DNA of 64,000 nucleotides from Rutpela maculata (lineage: Eukaryota > Arthropoda > Insecta > Coleoptera > Cerambycidae): the NCBI GenBank assembly GCA_936432065.2, contig OW386289.2, forward strand, positions 165,353,348-165,417,347. The letters are read 5' to 3'. The stretch's first letter is position 1. Every line of letters begins with the position of its first letter. The notes under the pieces were generated by a model. It saw only the letters and a program-made list of their open reading frames with translations. It was not told the origin of the DNA and searched no databases. A program made the position numbers and the translations under genes. Shown here piece after piece: positions 34,141 to 46,589 of the stretch.

Positions 34141-36716
34141 ATATAGACTAAAAGCCCATAAGCAATCCAAGACCTGGATTACCAACGGAATTAAAATATC
34201 CAGTAAAAGAAAGCGTTCTCTCCATAGGCAAATGCTGAAAGGAGAAATTAGTGAACAAACGTATAAAACGTACTCAAATTTCTTAAAAAAAGTAATAAAA
34301 GAGGCAAAATGTAAAACGCATACAGAATTTCTTACAAAATCAGAAAACAAAACAGAGGCAGCCTGGGCACTTATTAAGACCGGGCAGGGAATAGCAATAA
34401 TATTTTAACAAACTTGAAATTAGAGAACTCATCTTTGACCTCATCTGACATCTTAAACCTTGCAAATGACCATTTCATAAATGCATGTCCTGACACTGAC
34501 GATTTAGATAATGTTGACTATTCAAAAATTAATTATTGTCCTAATAGCTGTCTTTTTCTTTTAACAAGTCCAAATGAAGTGCTTGCTTGTATACATGAAT
34601 TAAAAAATAAAAAATCTGTAGGGGAGGACGAAATACCAGTTTCACTTCTTAAAGAGGCTGCTCATCTGATAGCGGCTCCTATTTCACATAACATTTTGTC
34701 TTTATGCACGGAGAAGGGAGAAAAGGGTAAGCTAAAAAACTATAGACCCATCTCTCTGCTATCGAATATAAATAAAATCTTTGAAAAAATTATATATAAT
34801 AGGTTGCTAATCTTTCTGGAAACTAACTCTTTCTTAGCTGACAATCAAAATGGCTTTAGAAAGGGAAAATCCACAACGAGAGCTATATATCAGGCATTAG
34901 TCACGATATTAAACTCATTGAATAATAATAATGAAACACTAACTCTTTGTTTAGACCTTTCAAAGGCTTTCGATAGTGTAGACCATGTGGTATTATGTAA
35001 GAAACTGGAACATTATGCTTATTGAAATCATACTTGCACAATAGAAAACAACTTACGGTAGAATTCGATGAAGATGGGTATCTAATAAAATCAGAAGAGA
35101 AAGTAATAAAGAAAGGTGTCCCACAAGGATCCATACTAGGACCTCTTCTATATATGTGAGGCGGAAAGCAAAAAGGGACCTCTTGTCGGCAAATTCCAGT
35201 TTTTAGTTATTGATATTAAATGAATTAAGCTTTAATTCCGAACAATTTGGTGCAAAAATCATATCTCTATGTTTTTTTTTTTTGTTTAAGTTACTAGTGC
35301 GTTTATGAAAAGAGACCTCTTGTCGGTCCCATGTTATTTCTCCATAAGCGACAAGAGGTACCTTTTCCAGGGCTGAACATCGACTACTTTATCGATTATT
35401 TTAAGTGTCTCATCCAATTATATCGGTTTTGTAATCGATTACAACTTGTAAAGGTAATAAATCGCAAAAATCCGAAAATCGATTATTTTGACCCAAACCA
35501 CTAATTCGACTATACTGAAAAATTGACATCGCCGACAAGAGGTCCCTTTTTGCTTTCCGCCTCACATATGTTATATACAAATGAACTACCAAAGGTAGTT
35601 GAGCAAAGAATGATCCTGTATGCGGATGACACATCTCTGGTTTTCAGTGAACCAACATTAGAATCATGCATGCATCAGATGAAGGACTCTTTAAGTAAAC
35701 TTGACAACCGATTTTCCAACAACAACCTAACATTAAATATTGAAAAGACACAACTGATTAAATTTGATAGAAGGAAAGATTAAAACCTCACTTTAACATA
35801 TAAAAATACTGAGATACGCACAGAATCAACTTTGTCATTCCTAGGAGTAACACTAGATCGTGGACTGAACTGGAACTGCCATATCGAGAAACTTTCCCAA
35901 GCTATGGCAAGATACAGCTATGCACTGAGAATATTATCTGTAAGCGTAGACATTAAAACAGCTCTAACTGCATACCATGCATACGTTAAAAATTAGTTAT
36001 GGGATTATTTTTTGGGGCAATTCTAGTCATGTAGAAAGAATCCTGATATTACAGAAAAAGTGTCTGCAAAATATATTTAATCTAAAACGAAGCGATAGTT
36101 ACAAGAACATTTTTATTGAGAAAAAAATACTTACTGTAAATAATCTATATATCTTAGAGGCTACAATCTTTATAAAAAATAACTATGAACTGTTCACGAT
36201 CAAGAGCATGATTACCATACAAGAAATAAAAATAATTTAACTTTAGACCTGACCAAATATAGTTTTATACAAAAAAATGTTCAACATTCTATAAAGAAAA
36301 TGTGGAACAAACTTCCACTATCCTTAAGGAATTTATCAATTAATAAATTAAAATATAAAATAAAAATCTTTCTTCTCGATAAAGTATACTACAAACTAAA
36401 GGATTTTTTTTTATGACTCAATATCTGTGATATAATAGTTACTACTAGTATTTATATAAATTGTACATGAAAATGTATACTTTTTAATTTAAGCTTTATA
36501 CATTTATAATGTTAATTAATTAAACCCACTGTGATATTTATTATATGGTAACTTTTAAACGTGTATGTTCACATATGATTTTATACTATAATCCGCTGTG
36601 AAATATTTCTATTTTTATTTTTATTTAAATTGTAATTAATTTTTTTTTTGACATGTTCTATACCCATATGGGTCACTTATGAGAACTAATAAAGAGTATC
36701 TATCTATCTATCTATG
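34141..36716 (+). pseudogene. Non-LTR retrotransposon with RT domain (jockey/CR1-like)
   Basis: Blocks in order: KTWITNGIKISSKRKRSL (34160); KLKNYRPISLLSNINKIFEK, NGFRKGKSTTRA and LCLDLSKAFDSVDHV (34730-35000); GVPQGSILGPLLY (35117-35155); and, after a 410 bp insertion, ILYADDTSLVF with intact catalytic YADD (about 35612-35645). FLGVTLDRGLNWNCHI and the C-terminal tail follow. The 3' end carries a (TATC)n microsatellite at about 36697-36715. The N-terminal ORF is missing and frameshifts occur at about 34400, 35025 and 35780. Confidence 0.92.
35156..35565. mobile_element. Foldback MITE inserted in RT, TSD ATAT
   Basis: Inverted ends GTGAGGCGGAAAGCAAAAAG and complement, exact over 36 bp, flanked by ATAT (35152-35155 and 35566-35569). 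The motif GACCTCTTGTCGG occurs four times, twice on each strand. It separates the GPLLY block from the YADD block. 410 bp, no coding. Confidence 0.9.
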
Positions 36717-37862
36717 GGGATGTTTTTGGCCCTTCTGAATTAATCAATGGATATACTGTTTCGTCGATATTAGATATGAATTCTGCGTCGAAAAATACTT
36801 CTCTTGATTGCTCTGCCATGGCTGATGAGTGTTCATTTTTTGTGAGGCTGTGTATTTTTTGATAGCATCATGTATATCACAACTTCAATCTTCAATCCCT
36901 CATATCTCAAAAACCAAACATATGCTCATCTTGAAATTTTGTATACAGGGTTTTCTCATTATTAACAATAATTTAGCACTTAGTTTGAAACAAAATTCGA
37001 GGGCTAGAAAATGGGCGATTTTTAGGGTCAATCTTTACAGATTTGACATTGATGCTGAATAATAAATACGTTGCCATCTCGTCAACATTTGTACTGGCCT
37101 AGAACTAATTCATTATAACAGCCATTTTCTTTATGTACTCGTGAAGTACCCCCAAACCTTTTGATGATAACATCTTTATCAATATGTATTTATTTATCGA
37201 ATATCCCAGTATCTATCTGAAATGTTACTATTCTTTCAAGCATTATTTGCAATTTTGTCTACACATGAAACCACTTGTTTGTTTCTCTTATTTATAGTTA
37301 ATAAATCAGGGTTATTGATATAATGATATAAAATTCAAAAAATCTTTAGATATATCGATTATTATTTACAAATTTCCTTAATTGGAGTAAAATAAGCGAA
37401 TATTGGCAACACCGTTTTCCCCTAGAATGTATGAAGGACACGAGGGTGCCCCACTTTTATCGAGCTTGAGTAAAACCAATCAAACTTGAATCCTGGTATA
37501 GGACGTCACTACCAGGCGGGAATTCCTTAATTAGCTATTATTTCAGCAATCACTAGGATTAGAGGACTGATATTTGGTAATGATACTCATTTCTATATTT
37601 ATAATTCTGTAAAACTAACATATTCAAAGGATATCGTCATATTTCACCGAGTGAGAATACCCCATTACCCCATACCTCAAGTGGATTATTGCGAGCTCGT
37701 TCCAGTCCATCTTTGAGGTTTTTTTTTAATTTTTGTGAAGATATTCGATAGTAGTTTCCTACAAAACTAACGTGTAATGTGGCACAAATTACCGAATCAT
37801 AAAAACGTAACGTGAAACTATTGTTTAAGGAACGAAAGAGTGTACAATAACGTTTCACTTAC
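36717..37862 (-). other. UBE2Q intron; truncated minus-strand frame
   Basis: A minus-strand frame starts at 36819 with a good context (gccATGG) and reads MAEQSREVFFDAEFISNIDE for about 34 codons before meeting the 3' end of the retrotransposon at 36716. It is unrecognised and may be a gene start disrupted by that insertion. The rest is AT-rich. Confidence 0.35.
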
Positions 37863-38090
37863 CATTTTTCTCATGTATTTGTACAAGGGATTTGAAGCTT
37901 TGTTGGGCCCTTGCCAAGCTATATTGACCCTGTGAACAAACCTTCGGCGCGCCAAACTGTATGCGTGCCTTTCCCTTAACTAGAGTAGCTGAGATCTGCA
38001 TAATGACTGCCTCCACAGTATAAGCACTAGACCAGCCTTGCTTGGTCAACAGCTCCATGCAAATTGCACCTCCCACCAGAACGTAACCAC
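37863..38090 (-). CDS. UBE2Q: UBE2Q exon: catalytic E2 core
   Basis: Minus-strand exon (acceptor tttgcag, donor gtaagt) encoding GYVLVGGAICMELLTKQGWS, then VEAVIMQISATLVKGKARIQ and ARAQQSFKSLVQIHEKN. ICMELLTKQGW carries the E2 active-site cysteine (codon at 38059-38061) that forms the ubiquitin thioester. Close agreement with UBE2Q1/Q2 (CMELLTKQGWSSAY, from memory). A short insertion (KVCSQGQYS) precedes LARAQQS relative to the vertebrate proteins. UBE2Q enzymes act with E3 ligases in ubiquitin transfer. Confidence 0.96.
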
Positions 38091-38756
38091 CTGCAAAAAG
38101 ACAAAATTATGGTTTGTGAGATGTCCGAAGAAAATAATAATTTATAAAATAATATATTTATAAAATAATGATTTACTTTGTTATATAAAATAACTTAATC
38201 AAAAATCAATTTTATAACATTCTATATGACGTGCAAAACAAGACTAAAGTTAAAGTACAAATAAAGTTTTTTGGGTTATTATGAGACGTACATAAAAAGT
38301 TGTAATAAAAAAGAGTATACACTTGTTTTGCTTATCAATTAAATGAACTGTAAAAAACACGGGTTTTCCATATCAAATCAACCAAGCAAATACAATTCAA
38401 CATTTGGATTTTAATTAATTTTTGTACACATGGTAAACTCATTCAAGGCATGAAAATCCAGATTTTTTTTATGAGTAGTTTCCCATATATAGGACTCTAA
38501 AGAATAAAAAATTAACACATTTTATTACAATAGGTATTACTTCCACATCCAGTGGAAGTATAGTAACGTAATTTTTGAAAATTTCTATTGCTCAAATAGA
38601 CTTGAATGTCCTGAAACGTCGAGATTTTAATTCTGAGCAAAAAAAATTTCTGTCTGTAACCTTTTTGTGCGCACGATTACTCTGGAACCATTTAAGAATA
38701 CTACATTATATTTTCATCTTATTTCGTCAGAAGGTTGGCAGATAAATTGGGGTAAA
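38091..38756 (-). other. UBE2Q intron, nothing recognised
   Basis: AT-rich intron without repeat or coding assignment. Confidence 0.45.
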
Positions 38757-39035
38757 TGGGGGGTAAATCATCGGTAAGAGTCCATAAAATTGGCATTTAG
38801 TATATACAAGAGAAGCTAAGGTCTCAAAAAATTTTTTGGCATTAGCCACCCCCAGCCGATTATTAAAGGGGATGAAAAAAAAAGTGATTTAGTGCGTAAA
38901 AAAACCAAAAACCTCAAAATATTTTTTTAATTCATCCACCCCCACCCCACTAGCAATGTGGGATATCTTTTTATGGGTTTTTGGGGTAGACGATTTCAAA
39001 TATTGTATTATTAAAGTTCCATAAACAACCTTTTT
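38757..39035. repeat. Dispersed repeat, copy also at 59258
   Basis: Directly matches 59258-59525: GTAAGAGTCCATAAAATTGG, TATACAAGAGAAGCTAAGGT, CATTAGCCACCCCCAG, TTATGGGTTTTTGGGGTAGA and TATTAAAGTTCCATAAACAA all in order. It has no terminal repeats and no coding. Family unknown. Confidence 0.85.
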
Positions 39036-39088
39036 TATTAATAATTAATATCTCAGGAAGCCGAAGTTTACTTCTTTTAACAAAAATT

Positions 39089-39166
39089 TCGTCACTGGAA
39101 AGACGAAGAGGCGTATCTCACATAAATATACATTATAGATACGCCTCTTCGTCTTTCCAGTGACGA
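39089..39166. repeat. Perfect 30 bp hairpin with 18 nt loop
   Basis: Left arm 39089-39118 (TCGTCACTGGAAAGACGAAG...) and right arm 39137-39166 are exact reverse complements (30/30), separated by an AT-rich 18 nt loop. It has the shape of a small-RNA precursor or a very young miniature foldback. It lies in a UBE2Q intron. Confidence 0.85.
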
Positions 39167-40639
39167 TTTATATAACTTCTTCGTTTCAAAGTCAGTCTCG
39201 AATAAACGATGGTGACAAATAATATTCGGAATATAGTTAATTCTACAATCGAATAGGAAATATAGTCACTCTAAAAAAACTACGGAGAAAAATAATATTT
39301 GCACTGTAGTTGTCACTAATAAGAGGAAGAAACTATTTTGTTAAAAAAAATATACAGGGTGGCATTCCAACAGAAAAAAAATTATTAATAAATGAACGAT
39401 GTCAATTTTCGTTGGTGTTGGCCAAAGTGTTGAAATTAAATTGATGAGTATTAATTTAATTACTACTGTGGTTAAAGAAATTTTCTATATGTATAAAAAA
39501 TTTAATAATTATTTAAACTCATCGTTAAAATACATTTTTGCAGACAGTAAATTGCTGAGACCGGTGCTATTTTTTTCAATAAAGACCCAAGGAACTTCAA
39601 AAAATTGGACATCCTACTTTTTCTAATAAATCCTATGTAATAATTGTGGTTTGTGAAAAATTACTAAGATGGCAATGAGTAAATTCATATTAAATGTAAG
39701 TTAGTGTTCTCATTTCAAAACCGACACCAAATTATTAATATCAAAAATAAAATTATCAACAAAAAAAAACATCTTTGCTAAAGGTGCGTGTAATTAAGAC
39801 TAAATAAATGATCGAAGTACTTTACAGACGAGCCCTGGGAGAGGGGTTTTAGGCATAGACTGGTACATGATCCATAGCCAGCCATGGGAGGAAGACCATG
39901 AGGATTTCCTTTTCTCAAAAAAAAAAAAAAAATCCATGAAGGGTCGCGATCTAATTTAATCATACCAACCCTCCATTTTGTTTAGAATTAACAATAAAAT
40001 TAATTGTTAATTATTTTTCAATCAATTCACCTCATTTCTATGTAGAGATCTGGTGCAGCTACTAGTGACCTATGATGTAAATAGCACATTAAATCAGGTT
40101 ATTGGATTTAAATAAATTCAACAATGCTTGTTAAAATTATAATCAAATTTCTGGGGTCAAACTAATATAATACTTAACCTTGCATTTAGCATTCCAAAAA
40201 AATGCAATATTATTATGCAAATTATGTAGAAACATAACGTTGTTAGGTAGGTTCCAAAAGTGTATGTAAATTTATGATAAAGACATTCAATTATAAATAA
40301 ACCGTAAAACAAATTGAGTCGGCAGCAAATCAAGGGGCAAGATCATTCTGAAATATTTACTGCTGCATATCTTTCCGCATTCAATTTAATTATTGCAAAT
40401 TAATCTGATTATAACACAAAATAATGTGGAGCAATTTTAGACCTTGGCAAGTGCCTTGGATTTATTACAAGAAAAGCAACTAATTTCAATACTCATGTCA
40501 CAGATACAATTTCATTTCAAAGGTACTACCACAACTTTCCTTTTTGTTAATTGATAAAAAAGACAAATTATAATCAAAATTGGGAGTGCATTGGCATTGG
40601 AGGCAAGTTAACTGATTAGTTTTTCTTTTGCTTCAGGGA
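39167..40639 (-). other. UBE2Q intron, nothing recognised
   Basis: AT-rich. A GC-richer patch at about 39815-39900 has no recognisable reading. Confidence 0.4.
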
Positions 40640-41609
40640 AAAATGAAAAAATCAGGAAAGCATAGTGAAAAATGCCCGAGCCAAATTGGACTGCGTATAC
40701 CAAATCTGGACGTGGAAATTCCCGACTTTTTCCCGTTTTTTCCCGGACTTTTTCTCCAATTTTCCCGGTTTTTTCCAAACTTCAATATAACAGACTAGTA
40801 CAAACAATAAAGAAAAAGTAATGAACGAGAAGCATATTTTTCTAATTATCTCAGTCACAGCTCCAAAAGTACAAGAAAAGAGAAAGCATTAATTTCAATT
40901 CATGGTTTTTCCTTTTCCAATTAGTGCTCTGCACCGGAGGTCGCTAATTAACTGTTATTGCGTTGTACAACTGTATTGACCCATCTTTTCCATTATTATA
41001 TTCCACTATCTCCCCACCCAGCACCCCATTTCACTCCCAGTGGTCCCGTAACTTTCGTAATTTTTTTCTCAACACTTCATGGTTCATCAAAAAAAAATTT
41101 TTTTTCTCAACAATTTATGGTTCGTCCAAAATTTTTTTTTTTTAAATGTGCTCTATTAACTATGTTCTTTTCATAACTTATTGGAAAATTGTTAAAATCG
41201 GACGTACTTAAACCATACCAGACCCCATTTATATTATAAAGACAAAGAAGTTGATGTAAATAAGATATGTTGCTGATGCAGCAAATGATATTGGGATTTA
41301 GGCCATGCAAAATATTTTATCAAGAATAACTTTTTTTCATAAAACCAATAATAAAAGTTTCCCATATGGTGCCGACACTGTGTATCCTCATAATACTGGG
41401 TAATGTAAACAAACATATGGGGAAATACAACAGTATTGGCTACCCCGTCTCTTGCGAATGAAAATATAACTACTTATAGTTATTAGCCGACGTTTGCAAT
41501 TCCCGATTACTTTTTGAGATTCCCATCTTTTTCCCGTTTTTTTCCTGGTTGGACTAAATCCCCGTCATTTTCTCGGTTTTCCCGATTTTCCCCGTTAGTA
41601 GACACCCTG
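40640..41609. repeat. Decayed element with TTTTCCCGG words
   Basis: 40715-40780 and 41505-41600 are full of TTTTTCCCG / TTTTCCCGG words. The right end reads as the reverse complement of CAGGGTGTCTACTAACGGGG, a typical DNA-transposon terminus. The left end is not defined. Confidence 0.5.
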
Positions 41610-42930
41610 GTATATGACTTGTTAGCTCTTTATTAATAAACAATTTCTACTGAGTTTAAACTCTGTATCCCTACTATTGGGTCAATGACAGAAGGAAACA
41701 TTATTTTAAGTTTTCATTTAATTTCACTTCTCCTGTTGCATTGAAAATTCTGAAAAAAATTCAGTCTTATGGCTGCACGTCAGATTCTTTTTTTATGATT
41801 TTATCAAGTGACAATCTTTATTTTTTTTATAGACTTTATTTTGTGGACTTGAATTTTTTTAGTTTTTTTTTGGGTAGTGACTCATGGCGTAAAAAATTTA
41901 AATTTGATATTGGGTTGTTTTGGCTCAATACTGTACCTCTTAATTTTTATTCTTGAATTTATTTATAAAACTTTCATATGGTAAACGGTATATAAATGAA
42001 TATTCAATAATTCTCCCTACATTGCAATAAGTTATGTAATATATATTCAACAGTATTACATAATCAACCTTTGTCGCTATTATTCACTACAGGATTTATT
42101 TGTCAACATCGATAATCTGAGCTCAAAGCTCAACAATATTTTATTCAATACTTTTAGTACATATACGCCTCCTCGAATCCTAACCCGGAGCTAGCCAGAC
42201 AACCACGGCGAACACCGTCGAGGTGGGTACGAGACTGGACGAGGTAGGTCCGGTGGTTTGGCTTTAAGAAAAATAGAGATGTGGGCTAGTAGCTCCTATC
42301 TGCCGCAGGCAAACTTAAAAACTAGGATAATATAAAAATGTGTCCACAAATTGCCTGTTCAAAGTGCCCGCTGCCACTTCATAGTTACATTTTCCGTACC
42401 GCGGATTCAGAAAACGCCTTGGTATGTCCGACGTCTAAACTGAACATGCCGAACGTTTCACAAGCAATGGTACTACTAAACATTATAGTACAGTAAGTGA
42501 AGCTTTTAAATCCCAGCCCGAAAACAATGTAATGAATTTCCAAATTTTTTTCTTCAACATGCTTTATAAAGTATGTACATAAGAATCTATATTGTCATTT
42601 TTCCTGCTTTTTGGTTAGGGTGGTTTCCACCCTTCCTGTCGAAAAAAAAAAAAACAAACTATACACATAGTCTGATAGAGAATCGAATTATAAGAAAGAA
42701 ACATCTTGTACACTTTTTTGCTCAAATGCATATTTTTCGAGATATTGCAAACTGAAAATCAGTATTCCTAGACGTTTTTTTTTAAATTACTCGAAAAAAG
42801 TGGACTTTAATAAAAAATGCAAGGGTACAAAATTAAAGCTTTTACGAAAGCAAATCGAATGGTTTAAAAAGCAGGTAATGCGACAATATACTTACTGTAC
42901 TATTAAGTGCGTGCACAATCTGCATCTTAC
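41610..42930 (-). other. UBE2Q intron; GC-richer patch at 42175-42250
   Basis: Mostly AT-rich. A short unexpectedly GC-rich stretch (GAGCTAGCCAGACAACCACG, GACGAGGTAGGTCCGG) at 42189-42253 has no recognised function and may be an element end. Confidence 0.4.
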
Positions 42931-43222
42931 CTGATATAATAGGATGCACGACTCTGACGAAAGGTGGTTCAAAAGGGTAGGTATCCTTAAATAGCATATT
43001 CAGTAAAATGGCATCTTTCCCTTCTTTCTCCTTCAGCAATTGCAGGTCATGGCTAAGAGGACTATCTGGATCCACACTCATCAGACGAACGTTCCATTCG
43101 TACAGGGAATCGTTGACGAGCTCAATCTGGTACATTTTATTTTTAAACGAGTCAGATCTATAAATATCTCTAAGTTCTTTCATAAGCCTATCCGTGGCCT
43201 GGACTGAACCTGACACCGAACC
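42931..43222 (-). CDS. UBE2Q: UBE2Q exon: N-terminal half of E2 core
   Basis: Minus-strand exon (acceptor ttctag, donor gtaaga) encoding GSVSGSVQATDRLMKELRDI, then YEWNVRLMSVDPDSPL, and FKDTYPFEPPFVRVVHPIIS. These are UBE2Q hallmarks: GSVQASDRLMKELRDIYRS and FPFDPPFVRVV in the human protein, from memory. Phase joins the acidic exon (…YLK|GS) and the catalytic exon (…ISG|GYV). Confidence 0.96.
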
Positions 43223-43449
43223 CTAGAAGAAAAAAACGAAATACAAAATAATTAGTGCCCTGTTAATTTATAAAAATAACTATACAATATTTATTGTGCA
43301 TTAGTCAACACATATAAGTTAAATTTCTATTATTGTAGTAGAAAGGTGATTTAAAAAGTTATATGTATCAACTGTGGTGCAATATTTCATGAAAGTTGTT
43401 CTAGTAGGAAAATTTTCTGCAATTTTCTGGGAGTAAACTTCCCAGAAAA

Positions 43450-43870
43450 TTCCCAGTACAGAAATAATTATAGAATCCCTTAAAAACGAAAATAAACTAC
43501 TTACAGACCTAAACGAACAGCTAAAAGGTGTAAATAAACTTTTAAAAGAGAAGATACATACTTTAGAAGAATCACTTTTAAATAAATTGTACGTGGAAAA
43601 TGCTCAAACACAGCAAGCAGACTTACTTTGATAATTTGACTACACTAAAAACATTTTTAACTAATGAAATACAGCATTACCAAAGGCAATAGTAGAAATC
43701 GCTCACAAAAAATTCCTCTTACCAATGAACATAAAAACATACCAATAAACAGTAAAGCAAAAAACTACAAAGCAGCAAAAAATATCTACTTAGAAAAGAA
43801 GACAAATGTAGGAGGGATTACCACAAAAATATTTTTGCCGCTATGGCTATGCCAAAAATAATGATCAGAA
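43450..43870 (+). pseudogene. Non-LTR ORF1-like coiled-coil fragment
   Basis: + strand reading EIIIESLKNENKLLTDLNEQ, then LKGVNKLLKEKIHTLEESLL, has a clear heptad pattern, ending in a stop near 43630. A Lys/Asn-rich frame follows (43664-43861). Short coiled coils of this type occur in ORF1 of insect non-LTR retrotransposons. The assignment is by pattern only. Confidence 0.5.
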
Positions 43871-43961
43871 TAGGTGTTTATCAATTAACTCCTTAAAGCT
43901 ACAACTTGTATTTAAACTATTTAGCTCTATTGTTAATTTTACGATTTACAACCGTCAGAAT

Positions 43962-45034
43962 AGGGAACTTGCCCAAAAAATAAAATTCATTTAAAATACT
44001 CAAAATCGTAAACTAACATCATTTAAAATTCCATAGACAACAAAAAATTTTAAAAAAAATCTCTTCTAGAAATATAAGCGATTAAAATCTGCCAAATTTT
44101 ACCCACTCCTGAAACGTGACATCAGATGCAGAAAGTCGGATGACGATTCTGCTTTGGCTTTGATAATTCCGCATGCGCATGCGCATTTGTCAGAAATAAC
44201 TAGCACTGAATATAACCATGTGTTCGTTGGAAAAACATCTTCGATATTCTGAAATGTCACAAAATGCTCCTTTGATTCGTTCGTGCCAAGCCGAAATTTT
44301 CGAATCTCGCCGTGCAATTTACCATCAGGTTTATATCGAAGACTTCCTCTTTACGTTGTAACATCGTACGGTCGTCCCAATGGTGTTTTTCGAAAAATAT
44401 GAACGTGTCAAGATTGCATGTTTTTGCAATTTTTTCGGCTCCGAAATGTAAGCTGTGTTTTGCTATTTTTCGCAGATATCTCCGGAACGGTGGGAGTTGG
44501 CTTGAAATAAAAAATAAGGTCAAACGAGTATTTTCCACTACGAATCTTTCGCTACTATCAGAATTTTGAATTTTTTTTTCGTTTCGGAGATAACTGCTGA
44601 AATGTCGGCCATGTACGGCAAAAAATCGCAAATATTGAGCTTCTACAGTTGGCAACTTTTTAATCTTGGCTCCTACGCCAAAAGACTGTACTAGCTAATT
44701 AAAATAGAATTAAATTTCGTGTGCTTTCCTACATTTCCTCCATTATCTCGATAATTATTGTTTTTTTTTTCGAAAAATTTGTAGACAGCTTATGTAAAAA
44801 GGATTGATTGAGCTTTCCGACACTTTTTTTTATTTTTTCTGTAACATAAAAAACAAAAGACCGAATATGCGGACGTCTCAAAGCCAACCGTCGCCCAGTC
44901 TATTAATTAAGGTGAAGACGTATACCGCTCGGCTAAAGTACGCCATCTGTGGGACACCACGCAAGACTAGTTTCTCGATCTGATGTTACAGTGCACACAC
45001 TTTATCGAAATAAAAAAAAATAGGCAAGTTCCCC
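43962..45034. mobile_element. MITE-like element with GGGAACTTGCC ends
   Basis: Left TAGGGAACTTGCC and right (reverse complement) GGGGAACTTGCC, both followed by A/T runs. The interior includes open frames on both strands (44257-44655 minus) that lack any known motif. About 1.07 kb. Target duplication unclear. Confidence 0.55.
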
Positions 45035-45057
45035 ATTGTGAAAATGTATCCTTTGCT

Positions 45058-45565
45058 GCAGATTTTTGCAATTATCTCTGTCCCCGTTGCTCCTCTGTAG
45101 TAATTAGTTATTACCAATACTGTAGATGATACAATTTTCCAAAATATTTGTTTTCTTCCACAGTCAATTGTTTAAAAATTACAGCAGCTCGAAGTTTGAA
45201 AAGTTTCTTGAATTTCGAAAAAAATGTCTGCTCCATTGTTCCTACATTATTAATACTTATTATTAATTTTAAATAAACAATAAAATTGACTTACAGTAGT
45301 GTTATTTCTTCAAAAGAATGAATTGTATCCTATTTTTTCGAGTTTTCATTAATCGACACAACAATTATTCTTATTGCTATTACTAACAAATCTGGTAAAT
45401 TTGTTATTTATGCTTCACTACAGGTTTTTGCAATTACCTCTGTCCCCATTGCTCCTAGGTAGCAATTAGCTATTATCAATATTGTAGATTATAAAATTTC
45501 CCAAAACTTTTGTTATTTTCTTGCACTATCAATGTTTATGTCACAGCAACTCGAAAATTTCATTA
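45058..45565. repeat. Direct duplication about 360 bp apart
   Basis: 45058-45205 and 45419-45565 share TTTTTGCAATTA..TCTGTCCCC.TTGCTCCT, AATTAG.TATTA, TGTAGAT and CACAGCAACTCGAA-like words in the same order. Diverged, non-coding. Confidence 0.65.
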
Positions 45566-45691
45566 TTTTTCAAATTTCGTGCTGCTGTAATTACTTCAAC
45601 ATCCATGTAGTTGAGTTTTTCTTACTCAAATAGGCTATAAAAGTCATGAAAAGAGATCGGGATTTTAAGCAAAAAAAATTGTGTCTGTAAC

Positions 45692-45912
45692 CCAGAGATG
45701 TGTGAAGGAAACTTTCCAATAAACGTTTCCAGGAAATTTTTCCGGAACGAAGTTTTGATAAAAATGAAAGTTATCAGCAAAATATTTGAATATTCCGAAA
45801 GTTCCCAAAAGAAACTTTCCCGGAATTTTGGAAACTTTTAAATATTCTAATATTTTATTGAAAACTTTCATTTTTATCAAAATTTCGTTCCGGGAACTAT
45901 CAAATGGAAAGT
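45692..45912. repeat. hAT-family fragment (GGAAACTTTCC words)
   Basis: Starts CAGAGATGTGTGAAGGAAAC and has repeated GAAACTTTCC words. The right terminus is lost. Same family as 20506-21563. Confidence 0.65.
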
Positions 45913-46589
45913 TTTCTGTTTGTGATTATTGGACTGTAGTAAGCTTTTTCTTAATGAATGATAACCTTTTTTTAATACATGTATTGATTCTACTTTAAAA
46001 AGATTAATTTTTTTATGTTACATCTGTATATTAACGTTTATCGTATAGTCTTTTCTTAAACTAAACTTCTAGTTCAACACTACACTCTGTTTTTCCCTTT
46101 ATCCCCTCCCTTATCAGAGATGGCACAATTTATTTTTAACTCCAACCAATATTTTCAACACCATCAAATTATTAAAGATGACAAATCCAACACTTAATAT
46201 TCAACGTTTTATGGTAGGTGTGGATCCATGCCTCCTCGATATAGCATATAAAGTAAACTTTTTGCCTGACGATCGATCTTCCCTAGCTTCAACTTGTTTT
46301 TCTACCACATAAGCTTTGTTGCAGGAAACTGGACAAAGTCACCAGCTCGAGCAGGTAGCCCACTAGGTTACCAGAAGGTCAGTACTTATTGCCAACAAAA
46401 TCAAATGCAGAGGCCTGGCAATATTCACAAAAAATAATTAGGCATCCATTTGCAAAGAACTGTCAAACATTTGTAAATTATCCTTAGAATTACATTTTGA
46501 ATGTTCAGCAATTTTATTTAAAAAAGATACTGCAACCTTCTGTACATACAGATCTCCTACTAGTGACATTTATTATGAGTCCGATTCAC
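45913..46589 (-). other. UBE2Q intron, nothing recognised
   Basis: AT-rich intron with no gene or clear repeat. Confidence 0.4.

Noticed and set aside
44257..44655. 132-codon minus-strand frame inside the 43962-45034 element
   Set aside because: No known domain, and the opposite strand is similarly open; not supported as a gene.
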